DNA from: Silvibacterium dinghuense
GTDB taxonomy: Bacteria; Acidobacteriota; Terriglobia; Terriglobales; Acidobacteriaceae
Assembly: GCF_004123295.1 (NCBI RefSeq)
Contig: NZ_SDMK01000002.1
Location: 702,784 to 766,783, forward strand
DNA length: 64,000 nucleotides
Direction: 5' to 3'
Shown: one piece after another, positions 7,304 through 16,500 of the stretch
Position numbering within the stretch: position 1 is the stretch's first letter
How the letters are laid out: each line of letters starts with the position of its first letter
Notes under the pieces: generated by a model
What the model was told of the DNA's origin: nothing
The model's database searches: none
The model's input: the letters and a program-made list of their open reading frames with translations, nothing else
Program-made: the position numbers and the translations under genes

Positions 7304-9742
7304 TCAGGCTTCGGCATGCTGCAGAACCTCTTCGCGCACCGCTTCGTCTTTACGCTCTTCAGCCAGGGACTGCGGCAGCGCAATCCGAAGCACATCCTCG
7401 ATCCGGCTTGCATAGTGGATCGAGACACCATCAGTCTGCTCCGGCATCAGGTCTTCTTCCACATTCTGGCGATTGTCCGCCGGAAGAATGACCGTAGTGA
7501 CCCCGGCACGCTTGGCAGCCAGGAACTTCTCCTTGATACCGCCGACCGGCAGCACATTGCCGCTCAGCGTGATCTCTCCGGTCATCGCGGTCAACGGATG
7601 CACGGGGCGATCGGTCATCAGCGAAACCAGCGCTGTCGCCATGGTCACGCCTGCCGAGGGACCGTCCTTGGGAATCGCGCCGGCCGGGACATGGATATGG
7701 ATGTCCACATTGCTTGTGAACTCCTCATCGAGCCCCACCTTGCTCGCATTCGAACGAACCCAGGTCAGAGCGGCCTGCATGGATTCCTGCATCACCTCGC
7801 CGATCTGCCCGGTCATGGTGAAGCCGCCCTTGCCCTTCATCTTGTTGGCCTCGATGAAGAGCACGTCACCCCCAGCTGGAGTCCAGGCCAGGCCCACAGC
7901 GACGCCTGCGCGCTTGGTACGTTCGGCAATCTCTGTATCCACCCGCACCTTGATGCCGCCCAGGAACTCCTGGACGATCTCCTTGGTGATGACCAGCTTT
8001 TCCGTCTTGCCCTCGGCGATGCGCCGCGCCTGCTTGCGGCACACGGTCCCAATCAGCTGCTCGAGTTTACGCACGCCGGCTTCCCGCGTGTAATGCCGCA
8101 CGATGTAAGAGACTGCCTCGCGGGGAAAGTCGATGTTCTCCTCCGTAATGCCGTTCTCCTTGATCTGCCGCGGAATCAGGTAGCGGAATGCAATGTGCGT
8201 CTTCTCCTCTTCCGTATAGCCCGTCAGGTCGATGATCTCCATGCGATCAAGCAGCGGAGCCGGGATCGGATCGAGCTGGTTGGCGGTGCAGATGAAGAGC
8301 ACCTTCGAGAGATCGAACGGCTGGTCGAGATAGTTATCCCGGAATGTGTTGTTCTGCTCCGGATCGAGAATCTCGAGCAGCGCCGACGACGGATCGCCAC
8401 GGAAATCCCGGCCGAGCTTATCGATCTCATCCAGCATGAACACAGGGTCGTTGGTCCCCGCCCGGCGCAGGTTCTGGATGATCTGCCCCGGCAGCGCTCC
8501 GATGTACGTCCGGCGATGTCCGCGCAACTCTGCCTCGTCGTGCATGCCGCCGAGCGAAATGCGCCGGAACTCACGGTCAAGCGCCTTGGCGATCGAGCGG
8601 CCAAGCGAGGTTTTGCCCACACCCGGAGGCCCGACGAAGCACAGGATCGGTCCCTTCATATCCGGCTTCAGGCGACGGACAGCAAGATAGTCGAGAATGC
8701 GGTCCTTTACCTTCTTGAGATCGTAGTGGTCCGCATCCAGCACCTCGCGTGCCTTTGCAATATCGACAGCGGAACCTGAGGATTTGGCCCACGGCAGCAC
8801 AGCCAGCCACTCGATATAGTTCCGCGTCAGGGAGTAGTCCGCCGCCATCGGGGACATGCGCTGAAGGCGGCTCAGCTCCTTCAGAGCCTCTTTCTTTGTC
8901 TCCTCGGGCATACCTGCGGCTTCGATCTTCTGACGCAGCTCCTCGATATCCTTCTGACCCTCGTCCTGTTCGCCGAGTTCCTTCTGGATCGCCTTCATCT
9001 GCTCACGCAGATAGTAGTCGCGCTGCGACTGCTGGACCTGGTCCTGCACCTCGGACTGGATCTTGTTGCGCAGCTGCTGTACCTCGAGCTCCTTTGCCAG
9101 GTGCTTGTTCAGGCGCTCGAGCCGCGCGGTGACATCACCGGTCTCCAGAAGCTCCTGCTTGTCCGCCGTCGAGAGAAACGGTAGCGAAGAGGCAATGAAA
9201 TCCGCCAGACGGCCGGCATCGTCGATGTTCATCGCGATGGTCTGCAGCTCATCGGAAAGTGTTGCCGACGCGGTGACGATCTGCTGGAACTGGGTCAGCA
9301 CATTGCGCTGCAGGGCTTCCAGCGCAGGCCCCTTGGCCGGCATGATCTCCGGCACCGCTTCAACCGAGGCGGTCATGAACGGCTCAGTCTGCGTGAAGTT
9401 GCCTACCTTCACGCGCTCGGTTCCTTCTGTAAACACAAAAAGGCTCTGATTCGGCATTTTGACAACCTTGTGGATCGTCGCCAGAGCGCCATAGGTATAG
9501 AGATCCCCGGGCTGCGGTGTGTCGATGCGTGCGTCGCGCTGCGCGACCACGACAATCGACTTCTCCTCCCCGAGGGAATTGATCAACTGAATCGAGCTCT
9601 CCCGGCCCACTGTGAGCGGAAGAACCGCATGCGGAAACAGGACGGTGTCCCGAACCGGAAGCACGGGAAGAGTCCGCTCCCCGGGGCGATCCTCACGCTT
9701 GACGCCTCCGGGTTGAATCACGCTTACGAAATCGCTGGCCAT
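7304..9742 (-). CDS. lon: ATP-dependent protease Lon
   Basis: Lon degrades misfolded and regulatory proteins in the cytosol. The 812-residue reading has the N-terminal substrate-binding domain (LPVLPVRDTVLFPHAVLPL), a coiled-coil region, the AAA+ module with Walker A GPPGVGKT (about 371-378) and Walker B FMLDEID (about 435-441), and the C-terminal protease domain with catalytic Ser696 (KDGPSAG) and Lys737 (GGIKEK). I chose the ATG at 9742 because AAAGG lies 6 bases upstream; the frame is open 14 codons further but without a ribosome-binding site. Length and domain order are those of bacterial LonA. I saw no clear CIRCE-type repeat in front of it. Confidence 0.97.
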   Translation of the reverse strand: MASDFVSVIQPGGVKREDRPGERTLPVLPVRDTVLFPHAVLPLTVGRESSIQLINSLGEEKSIVVVAQRDARIDTPQPGDLYTYGALATIHKVVKMPNQSLFVFTEGTERVKVGNFTQTEPFMTASVEAVPEIMPAKGPALEALQRNVLTQFQQIVTASATLSDELQTIAMNIDDAGRLADFIASSLPFLSTADKQELLETGDVTARLERLNKHLAKELEVQQLRNKIQSEVQDQVQQSQRDYYLREQMKAIQKELGEQDEGQKDIEELRQKIEAAGMPEETKKEALKELSRLQRMSPMAADYSLTRNYIEWLAVLPWAKSSGSAVDIAKAREVLDADHYDLKKVKDRILDYLAVRRLKPDMKGPILCFVGPPGVGKTSLGRSIAKALDREFRRISLGGMHDEAELRGHRRTYIGALPGQIIQNLRRAGTNDPVFMLDEIDKLGRDFRGDPSSALLEILDPEQNNTFRDNYLDQPFDLSKVLFICTANQLDPIPAPLLDRMEIIDLTGYTEEEKTHIAFRYLIPRQIKENGITEENIDFPREAVSYIVRHYTREAGVRKLEQLIGTVCRKQARRIAEGKTEKLVITKEIVQEFLGGIKVRVDTEIAERTKRAGVAVGLAWTPAGGDVLFIEANKMKGKGGFTMTGQIGEVMQESMQAALTWVRSNASKVGLDEEFTSNVDIHIHVPAGAIPKDGPSAGVTMATALVSLMTDRPVHPLTAMTGEITLSGNVLPVGGIKEKFLAAKRAGVTTVILPADNRQNVEEDLMPEQTDGVSIHYASRIEDVLRIALPQSLAEERKDEAVREEVLQHAEA

Positions 9743-10113
9743 TGAGTGCCTTTCTATCAAATTATTAGCTATTAGACGCAGCAATCATCATTCGGTCGCA
9801 AAACGCCGCCAGAAAGATATAAGTAGATGTCTTTTCTGTAACTTGCGAGGTAGGGCAAACTGTTCCCGCATGCCCGGCGCCGGATTTTCGACATTTCCAT
9901 CGATTCCCATAGGCCCCGCAGCCTCCTCAAAAGAGTGGGATGCCATCGCCGTGCTGGCCGTTCGCCGTCCTATGCCGACGCAAACACCATAGGCCACCTC
10001 TTTCGTCATCGACAATCTCTCAACGGGCAATCAACCATGCGCAGGCACACTCCGGCCCGCACGTCCCAATTAGGAAATTGCGATCATGCTTTCTGACCGG
10101 CGATGCGCCAGCT
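9743..10113. other. Intergenic region between pheA and lon
   Basis: These 371 bases hold no gene I can support. The stretch next to lon (9750-9850) is AT-rich and must contain its promoter. An 80-codon minus-strand frame here has no ribosome-binding site and a composition unlike a protein, so I do not call it. Confidence 0.5.
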
Positions 10114-10941
10114 CTACTCTGCTTCGGGATACGCTGTCACGTACCGTCCCAGTTCCCTCACCATGGAACAATGGCCGGCCAGCAGCGCCAGCGCCTGCTC
10201 TGCCATTTCCGGCGAGCTCAGCTGGTAATCGGTATAGAAGATGTAATGCCAGGGGCTGCCCGGCACAGGCCGCGATTCGATCTTGGTGAGGTTGACACCG
10301 AGACCGGCAAGCGACTGCAGCGCAGCAACCAGGCTTCCCGGCCGGTTCTGCACCTCGAAGGCCACGCTCACCTTATCGGCAGCGGGGGAAAGTACGGCCT
10401 CGGCTTTTCGCTTCACCAGAAAAAATCGCGTGTAGTTCTGCGCCGAGTCTTCCAGATTGCGCTCGAGAATCTCGGCCCCATAATGCGTAGCCGCTCCGGC
10501 TCCGGCAATCGCTGCCCCGGTACGATCCTCCTGCGCCATCAGCTGCTTTACGCTTCCCGCTGTGTCATAGGAGGCACGCGCGGTGATCTGCGGATGCCGA
10601 GCAAAGAAACGCCGGCACTGCGCCAGCGCAATCGGATGCGAGTAGACACTGCGGATGTCCGCAATCGTTGTTCCAGGCACCACGATCAGATTGTGATGGA
10701 TCGGAAGCAGGTACTCCCGCTCGACCAGCACTTCGTGCTGCAACAACAGGTCGTAGTGCTCGAGCACCGAGCCCGCCAGAGCATTCTCGATCGGGATCAC
10801 CGCTGCATCCACTCTGCCGTCTGCCAATGCGCCGAAGACTTCGGCAGAAAACGCGCAATGGACCACGATGCACTCCGGCACCATACGTACGGCTGCTTCG
10901 TGGCTGAATGAGCCCGGTTCTCCCTGAATCGCTACCCGCAT
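10114..10941 (-). CDS. pheA: Prephenate dehydratase with ACT domain
   Basis: It converts prephenate to phenylpyruvate, the branch step to phenylalanine, in the cytosol. The 275-residue protein opens with the family motif GEPGSFSHEAA. It has the NYTRFFLV motif, whose TRF triad is catalytic, near residue 170, and ends with an ACT regulatory domain carrying LTKIESRPVPGSPW, the phenylalanine-binding ESRP motif. There is no chorismate mutase domain, so this is the monofunctional type. Presence of the ESRP motif suggests feedback inhibition by phenylalanine. It stands alone, divergent from the small stress-type genes to its right. Confidence 0.95.
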   Translation of the reverse strand: MRVAIQGEPGSFSHEAAVRMVPECIVVHCAFSAEVFGALADGRVDAAVIPIENALAGSVLEHYDLLLQHEVLVEREYLLPIHHNLIVVPGTTIADIRSVYSHPIALAQCRRFFARHPQITARASYDTAGSVKQLMAQEDRTGAAIAGAGAATHYGAEILERNLEDSAQNYTRFFLVKRKAEAVLSPAADKVSVAFEVQNRPGSLVAALQSLAGLGVNLTKIESRPVPGSPWHYIFYTDYQLSSPEMAEQALALLAGHCSMVRELGRYVTAYPEAE

Positions 10942-11000
10942 TCTGCTTCCTCGAATTTTTCATTGTACGGCAACCCAATTCGAACGCCGCGCACCTTACC

Positions 11001-11041
11001 TCTCCTAGCAGGTCGCTGCTAAAGCGGCCGACTCTAGGAGA
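11001..11041 (+). promoter_or_regulatory. Leader hairpin enclosing the Shine-Dalgarno sequence of the 49-aa protein
   Basis: TCTCCTAG (11001-11008) pairs perfectly with CTAGGAGA (11034-11041). Inside, GGTCGCT (11011-11017) pairs with AGCGGCC (11023-11029) around the loop GCTAA, with one G-T wobble. The Shine-Dalgarno AGGAG (11036-11040), ten bases before the ATG at 11051, is fully inside the 3' arm. In RNA this would hide the ribosome-binding site, as in RNA thermometers. The fold is read by eye; no energy was computed. Confidence 0.6.
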
Positions 11042-11050
11042 AAAAACACG

Positions 11051-11200
11051 ATGCTTTGGACAATCTTTGTCATTCTTCTTGTTTTGTGGCTGGTGGGTCT
11101 GGTGAGTTTCCACGCGATTGGCGCGTACATCCACATCCTGCTGGTGATTGCTCTCGTGGTGCTGCTCATCCAGCTCATCAGCGGACGGCGGACGCTCTAG
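11051..11200 (+). CDS. Small Lmo0937-like membrane protein (49 aa)
   Basis: The 49-residue protein begins MLWTIFVILLVLWLVGL, has a second hydrophobic segment (HILLVIALVVLLIQLI) and ends in a basic tail (SGRRTL). This two-helix hairpin pattern is that of the Lmo0937 family of very small membrane proteins found in many stress-related neighbourhoods; the molecular role is unknown. AGGAG is 10 bases upstream and lies in a hairpin. It precedes a CsbD-type stress gene in the same direction by about 90 bases, so both may answer the same signal. Confidence 0.8.
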   Translation: MLWTIFVILLVLWLVGLVSFHAIGAYIHILLVIALVVLLIQLISGRRTL

Positions 11201-11293
11201 TCAGCTCCTGCCCTTCTACCGCCGCGTTCGACCCCTCCCCCGCGGCGCATCCTTAACCCCAAAGAACGACTGACCGTAAGACTGGAGCGAATG

Positions 11294-11608
11294 ATGAACC
11301 GAGACCAGATAAGCGGAAAGATCGATCAGGCCACTGGAAAAGTAAAAGAAAAAGTTGGAGAAGCGACCGGTAACCAGAATCTTGCCAATCGCGGTGTTGC
11401 TGAACAGATGAAGGGCGCGGCAAAAGAAACCTGGGGCGATCTGAAAGAAGCCGCTCACGAGACCGCGCACGACCATCGTCGCGAAGCAGAAGCTCAGGCA
11501 AACGAGACCCGCAGCAAGGTTTCCGGCGCGGTGCAGGACATCAAGCAGCGCGTCCAGGGAAAGATCGATGAGCATAAAGAGGCGCACCGCGAGCGACGTC
11601 CCGCATAA
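11294..11608 (+). CDS. CsbD family stress-response protein
   Basis: This hydrophilic, 104-residue protein opens MNRDQISGKIDQATGKVKEK and continues VGEATGN, the signature of CsbD-like proteins, which are abundant small proteins induced under general stress in many bacteria and of unknown mechanism. The second half is an alanine- and glutamate-rich, probably helical stretch longer than in the minimal CsbD (about 60 residues), with a second weak copy of the pattern (SGAVQDIKQRVQGKIDEH). I prefer the second of two adjacent ATG codons (11294), which has GGAG 6 bases upstream. A terminator follows. Confidence 0.85.
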   Translation: MNRDQISGKIDQATGKVKEKVGEATGNQNLANRGVAEQMKGAAKETWGDLKEAAHETAHDHRREAEAQANETRSKVSGAVQDIKQRVQGKIDEHKEAHRERRPA

Positions 11609-11633
11609 TGCTCGAGTTCCCTCCCCGAACGCC

Positions 11634-11662
11634 AAAAGGCCCGCGCAATAAGCACGGGCCTT
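11634..11662. terminator. Bidirectional terminator between csbD and the ubiA-like gene
   Basis: AAAGGCCCG (11634-11642) pairs with CGGGCCTTT (11654-11662). It sits between convergent genes and has an A run on its left side (11633-11636), so it may serve both strands. Confidence 0.7.
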
Positions 11663-11685
11663 TCGCTTCCTTTTGCCGACAAGCG

Positions 11686-12549
11686 CTACCGATGCAGCAT
11701 CAGGTCCGCTGCGACAAAAAGGAAATACACCACCGAGATCACGCCGTTCATTGTGAAGAAGGCCGCGTTCATCCTCCGCAGATCGCCCGGCGAAATAATC
11801 AGGTGCTCATAGCACAGAAGCACGGCAACGGCGGCAATTCCCACATACGCCACAGGCCCCAGCGCAAAGGCATGCGCCAACACGATCAGCAGAGCCAGCA
11901 TCGCAACATGCATGAGACGCGCAATCCAGAACGCCGCTGTTACGCCGAAGGTCGAAGGCACACTGAACAGGCCTTCCTTACGATCGTGTTCCACATCCTG
12001 GCAGGAATAGAGGACGTCGAACCCGGCAACCCAGAGCATGACGGCAGCGGTAAGCAGGATGATGCGCGTATCCAGACTGCCGCGCACGGCGATCCACGCG
12101 GCAGAGGGTGCAATCCCCAGCGCGATACCCAGCACCACATGCGACCAGCGCGTCAGCCGCTTCATGTAGGAATAGGAGAGCACGACCAGCAGCACCAGCG
12201 GGCTCAGCAGCAGCGTCAGACGATTCAACTGGCTTGCAGCCAGCACGAAGAGCGCAGCCATCACCAGCGTAAAGCCACCGACAAAACTCCGCGACAGCAA
12301 TCCGGCGGGAATCGCCCGCATGGCCGTCCGTGGATTCGTCGCATCGATGTCGGAATCTGCCCAGCGATTAAACGCCATCGCAGCTGAGCGCGCCGTCACC
12401 ATGCACACGATAATCCACGCGAGCTGCTGCACATGAGGAATACCCCGAGCCGCCAGCATCGCGCCCGTCAGGGCAAAGGGCAGCGCAAAGATCGAGTGCT
12501 CCCACTTGATCATCTCCAGCGTGACACGCACATTGCGAAAAAAAGCCAT
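11686..12549 (-). CDS. UbiA-type polyprenyltransferase (quinone biosynthesis)
   Basis: This 287-residue inner-membrane enzyme of the UbiA superfamily carries the first Asp-rich motif NRWADSDID (N61, D65, D69) and the second YSCQDVEHDRKEGLFS, which bind Mg-prenyl diphosphate. About eight hydrophobic segments follow the usual pattern. It most resembles the 4-hydroxybenzoate octaprenyltransferase-like group; in bacteria that make menaquinone by the futalosine route such an enzyme (MqnP) prenylates the precursor. Which quinone this host makes is not shown by the window. I start at 12549 (MAFFRNV) rather than 15 codons further out, because the extra residues look unlike the family. Confidence 0.85.
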   Translation of the reverse strand: MAFFRNVRVTLEMIKWEHSIFALPFALTGAMLAARGIPHVQQLAWIIVCMVTARSAAMAFNRWADSDIDATNPRTAMRAIPAGLLSRSFVGGFTLVMAALFVLAASQLNRLTLLLSPLVLLVVLSYSYMKRLTRWSHVVLGIALGIAPSAAWIAVRGSLDTRIILLTAAVMLWVAGFDVLYSCQDVEHDRKEGLFSVPSTFGVTAAFWIARLMHVAMLALLIVLAHAFALGPVAYVGIAAVAVLLCYEHLIISPGDLRRMNAAFFTMNGVISVVYFLFVAADLMLHR

Positions 12550-12601
12550 GTCTTCAGTGTAGCGAATGAAGGCGCCATGGCCTGCTGCGCTCAAAAAGCA
12601 A

Positions 12602-12624
12602 AGGCCCTCTGCGAACGAGGGCCT
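12602..12624 (-). terminator. Terminator hairpin downstream of the BON-domain gene
   Basis: AGGCCCTC (12602-12609) pairs with GAGGGCCT (12617-12624) around a 7-base loop. On the minus strand it is followed by an interrupted T run (12594-12601), a fair but not ideal terminator. Confidence 0.6.
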
Positions 12625-12646
12625 CGATCGAAAGAAAAAGCGAACT

Positions 12647-13438
12647 TTACTTTTCGTTCGATCCGTTGGCTACCACCAGGTTATTCGTCACGTGGAAGAC
12701 ACCGGATACGGTATTCGCCCGAATCCCCGCGGCATCCTTATCCGCCTGCGAGTCCACCACGCCGTACAGCGTCACATTGCCGTTCTGTACGGAGATGCGG
12801 ATCGGCTTGCCCGGATCAATCGCATACTTGTTCAGCGAGGGGAAGCCGTAGATGGCGCGGAAGGCCGCAATGCGGATGCGATTATCCATCGGAGATAGCG
12901 GATCCACCTGGATATCGTTGACCACATCCTTCACGCCCTTGGTATTTGCCGCAACAGCCACAGCCGAGTCGGCGTCCACCGGACCGAAGGCATGTCCGGA
13001 GAGCGTGACCACTCCGCCCTGCACCTGCACAGCAATGGCATTGAAGGCCGTTGTGCCATAGCCTACACGGTCGTACTGAATCGCTTTCACCAGCTTCGAC
13101 TGCAGCTCAGCATCCGGGACATCGGGGCCGGCTATCTGAATTTCATTGTCCACGCCCGTCACACCCTTGACCCGGTGCACGCGCTTGTCCGCGTCTTCCT
13201 TGGTGTCAAAGACATCCACCGTGCCTGTCAGCTTCACCACACCATTTGCAACTGTTACCTGCACATTCTTGAACTTAGACTTATTCAAGGCCTTATTGAT
13301 GACTTCTGCCCGCAGATTGTTATCTGCAGCCATGGTCTGCGCCACCGCTACGCCGGTGCCGGAGGCTGGTATGAGGTTCGGTCCAAGGAACAGCAGAAAT
13401 CCAACAACCGCCGTCGTTCCGCGCATTGCTACTCGCAT
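12647..13438 (-). CDS. Exported protein with three BON domains
   Basis: The 263-residue protein has a signal peptide (MRVAMRGTTAVVGFLLFLG and onward, cleavage probably after AVAQ) and then three BON-type alpha/beta repeats at about residues 40-104, 108-178 and 183-258. Each contains the pattern VxxGxVxLxGxV (VANGVVKLTGTV, VQGGVVTLSGHA, VQNGNVTLYGVV). BON domains are found in OsmY and other envelope proteins and are thought to bind phospholipid surfaces; a periplasmic protective role is inferred. The start has an excellent AGGAGG 8 bases upstream, which decides it against a longer frame. It is probably transcribed alone. Confidence 0.85.
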   Translation of the reverse strand: MRVAMRGTTAVVGFLLFLGPNLIPASGTGVAVAQTMAADNNLRAEVINKALNKSKFKNVQVTVANGVVKLTGTVDVFDTKEDADKRVHRVKGVTGVDNEIQIAGPDVPDAELQSKLVKAIQYDRVGYGTTAFNAIAVQVQGGVVTLSGHAFGPVDADSAVAVAANTKGVKDVVNDIQVDPLSPMDNRIRIAAFRAIYGFPSLNKYAIDPGKPIRISVQNGNVTLYGVVDSQADKDAAGIRANTVSGVFHVTNNLVVANGSNEK

Positions 13439-13584
13439 TTCCTCTTCCTCCTTGCTGGTTTTTAAAGCTATCTGACTGCTACCGCATGCGAAGAAATCCG
13501 CAGGACCAGCGTATTGCCCGTGCCCGTTACCATACGGTAAAACGGTCATGTTACGCCAGCATCATGAAATATTCAGCTTATAAC

Positions 13585-16500
13585 TCAGCGATAGCGTCGC
13601 CGCACCTTGAACAGCAGGCTGAACACGCCCGACTCATCGCGGACTGCCAGAACCGAGAAGTTCTCGGTGAGATTCCACTGTGCCTGGATGAGCTGCTGCG
13701 CCGTCGAGTTGACGTTGGTCGCATAGGTCAGCGTGGCATTCTTTGAAACCTGTTGCTGCACCGTAATACGTGCCGTCGAATCGCCTGTACCACTCACAAA
13801 GGTCGGATCAATCTTCACGCTGCCGCCGCCAAAGAGCTTCTGGATGCGGCTGCTGACCGTAGCATTCAGCGCTCCGCCAAGCAGTGTGTCGGCAGTCGAA
13901 TTCACGCCCGCAGAGGCCTGCATGTTCGAATAGATTTGCTGCTCTTCCTGCGTGCGCCCCAGCGCCAGCAGCGAGAAGATATCTTGCTCGGAAAGTGGAG
14001 GCTCCGACCGGAAGGTCGGCGTCCATTTCGAGGATGTGCCGGTAAGTCCGACGGTAATGTCGTAGTCTTCCACTCGCGCAGTGGCGCTCAGGTCAATCGT
14101 CGGCTCAATGCGCAGCGGGTTATTGAAGTAGATATCTCCGTGCTGTAACTCATACTTCGTTCCCGCAAAGGTTGCACTGCCCTCTGTGACCGTGATGTGT
14201 CCCAGCACGGAAGGCTGCGCCAGGGTTCCTCGCACCCGAAGATCCACATCGCCGGCCAGCTTTGCCAGGGAGTTCTGGAAGTCCAGCTGAGGCGCGGAGA
14301 CAATGTGCACATCAAGGCGTAATTTGTTCGACGGTGCGTCAGGATCGGGAGGCAGCGAGACCGAACTGTTCGACGAACTCAACGACGTGAGATCGAGATC
14401 CGATCCGATGACAAAGCGTGTGATGGTTACCGTGCCGCTCAGCAGCAGAGAGGCCTGCGTGCCCTGCAGCCGCATCTTCGCATCCGCCATCGAGCTCACG
14501 CCCTGGGGATAACGGATACGCACGTCTTTCGCGGTAGCGCTCAAATCCGCGTAGAGCCCCTGCTGGTAGGTCATGAAGCCCCCCAGCGTGATCTTGCCGC
14601 CGCCGCTCACCGCAGTCAGATTTTTTACATCCAGGCGATCCTGGTCGAAGGCCAGCGTGCCGTTCATCTGGCTTAGACCATTCGGGAAATCCTCAAGCGC
14701 AACGGCCACGTTGGTGAACTTCACCTGCCCTGTCAGCCCTGGGCGCTTGAGTGTCCCTCCCGCATCCACGTTAAAGTCCACGTGCCCGGAAGAGGTCAGG
14801 TCCTTATCCAGCACCTGCGCCAGTTTCATATTCACGGAGCCTGAGGCATGCAGATCCAGCTCACGATCTTTGTCGAATACCCCCATCGAACCGGATGCGC
14901 GGGTGTTCGTATCTTCTCCCGTGATGTGCAGCGGATCGAGATGCAAGACACCAGCCGATAAGGTTGCATGCAAATCGCCATCGCTCTTGAGCGGAATGCC
15001 TCCGAGTGCGACCTGGAACTGCGAAAAGCGCGCATCGCCGGAGAGCTGCTTCGGCTGCTTCAACGGGCCGCTCACCGTCACGGCTCCGGCAATCGTGCTG
15101 TGCACCTCCACACCGCGCACGGCCAGCGATGTCAGGATCGGCTCCACATCCAGCCCGGTCAGGTTCAGCTGCATTTTGCTCTGATAATCCCCCGCAAGCT
15201 GGACCTGACCGTTCACCTGCAGCGCCGCATCATTTAAATGCGCATTGCCTGTCAGCAGCAGCTGCTGTCCCTGAGTGTGCGCAGTCAAATCCATAGAACC
15301 GGTGGTGGCCTGCGCGAAGTTCAGCTTCGCCAGATGCAATGCCGCCTGCAGGTTCGGGTGCTCGACCGTGCCGCTGCCCTGCGCCTGGAAGCTCACCAGG
15401 CCGGAGATGGGGTATTTCCCGTTTTTCAGCCGCTCGATGTGCGCAAGATCGAATCCCTCTCCCTGCGCCTGCACATGAAAGCTCTTCGCGTGATAGTTAT
15501 AGCCGCCGTCGCCGGTCAGCTTTCCGCCATCGAGCAGAAAAACGAGATGCTCCGCGTCGATCTCCTGCCCGGAGAAACGCAGGTCTGTATTGAGTGTGCG
15601 ATACGGCTCTCCATATACGGAACCACCGGCAACAGACAGGTGACCACCACCATTCAGGTTGCCGAGCGTTCCGCTTACACGGGCCTGCAGATTCACGGTG
15701 CCAGTCACCGGCAGATCCTGTCCGGCGAGTCTCAGTAACTCCGGCACGGCAGCATTCTGCATCGCTACATCCGCGCTCACCACCGAGTCGTCATCGAATT
15801 CGCGTCGGTTGCGTGAAAGTTCGTGTGCGTGCAATGCCCCGCTCAGATGTACCGTGGTCTTGCCCTGCTGCACCGAGCCATTCTCGAGCGCAATCAGGTC
15901 AGAGGAATAGGTAGCGTGCCCGGAAGCCGCATCCACATGGATCGTCTGTCCGGGCGCAGGCGTCCCATTCCCTGCTGCCGGCGTATTCTCTGCCGGCAAC
16001 ATCAGATCGAAATTCGACGCTTCCAGCTGGCCATCCACTTTGGGGTCGAGAATCCCCTGCGAGATTGTGCCGTCAAAGGACGCCTGCCCATGCAATGCCA
16101 CCGGAAGCGCCTTGACTCCATGCTCGCCGCGCGCTGCCACTCCCAATACGGTGAGTGTCCGGTCGAACTCCGCCAGATCGTTCGTCGTGAGCTGCACGTG
16201 CAGACTCGAATCCTGGGTAATCGGATAGACGCCCAGATTTCCTGACACCGTAAAGTGCGAGCCCGGGGTCTGCCCTTCCAGACTCCGGATGCTCACCACT
16301 CCGGTCACATTCGAGTAGCCCGCATCGATAGTGCCAGTCAATGGCACCTCGCCAGCCATAGGGCGGCCAGAGGGCGCGAAGGACATCTTCACATTGCCGG
16401 TAAAGGCCTGCGGCGAGCCCGTCCAGTCCACGCCTGCATCGCCATTGACCAGCGTATCGAAGCCCAGATCCTCAAAGTGCCGCGGGGCCACCATCCCCAT

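Noticed and set aside
9788-10030. An 80-codon minus-strand open frame between pheA and lon
   Set aside because: There is no ribosome-binding site, the composition is unlike a protein (repeated Arg, Gly and Ala with no hydrophobic pattern), and the region must hold the lon promoter.
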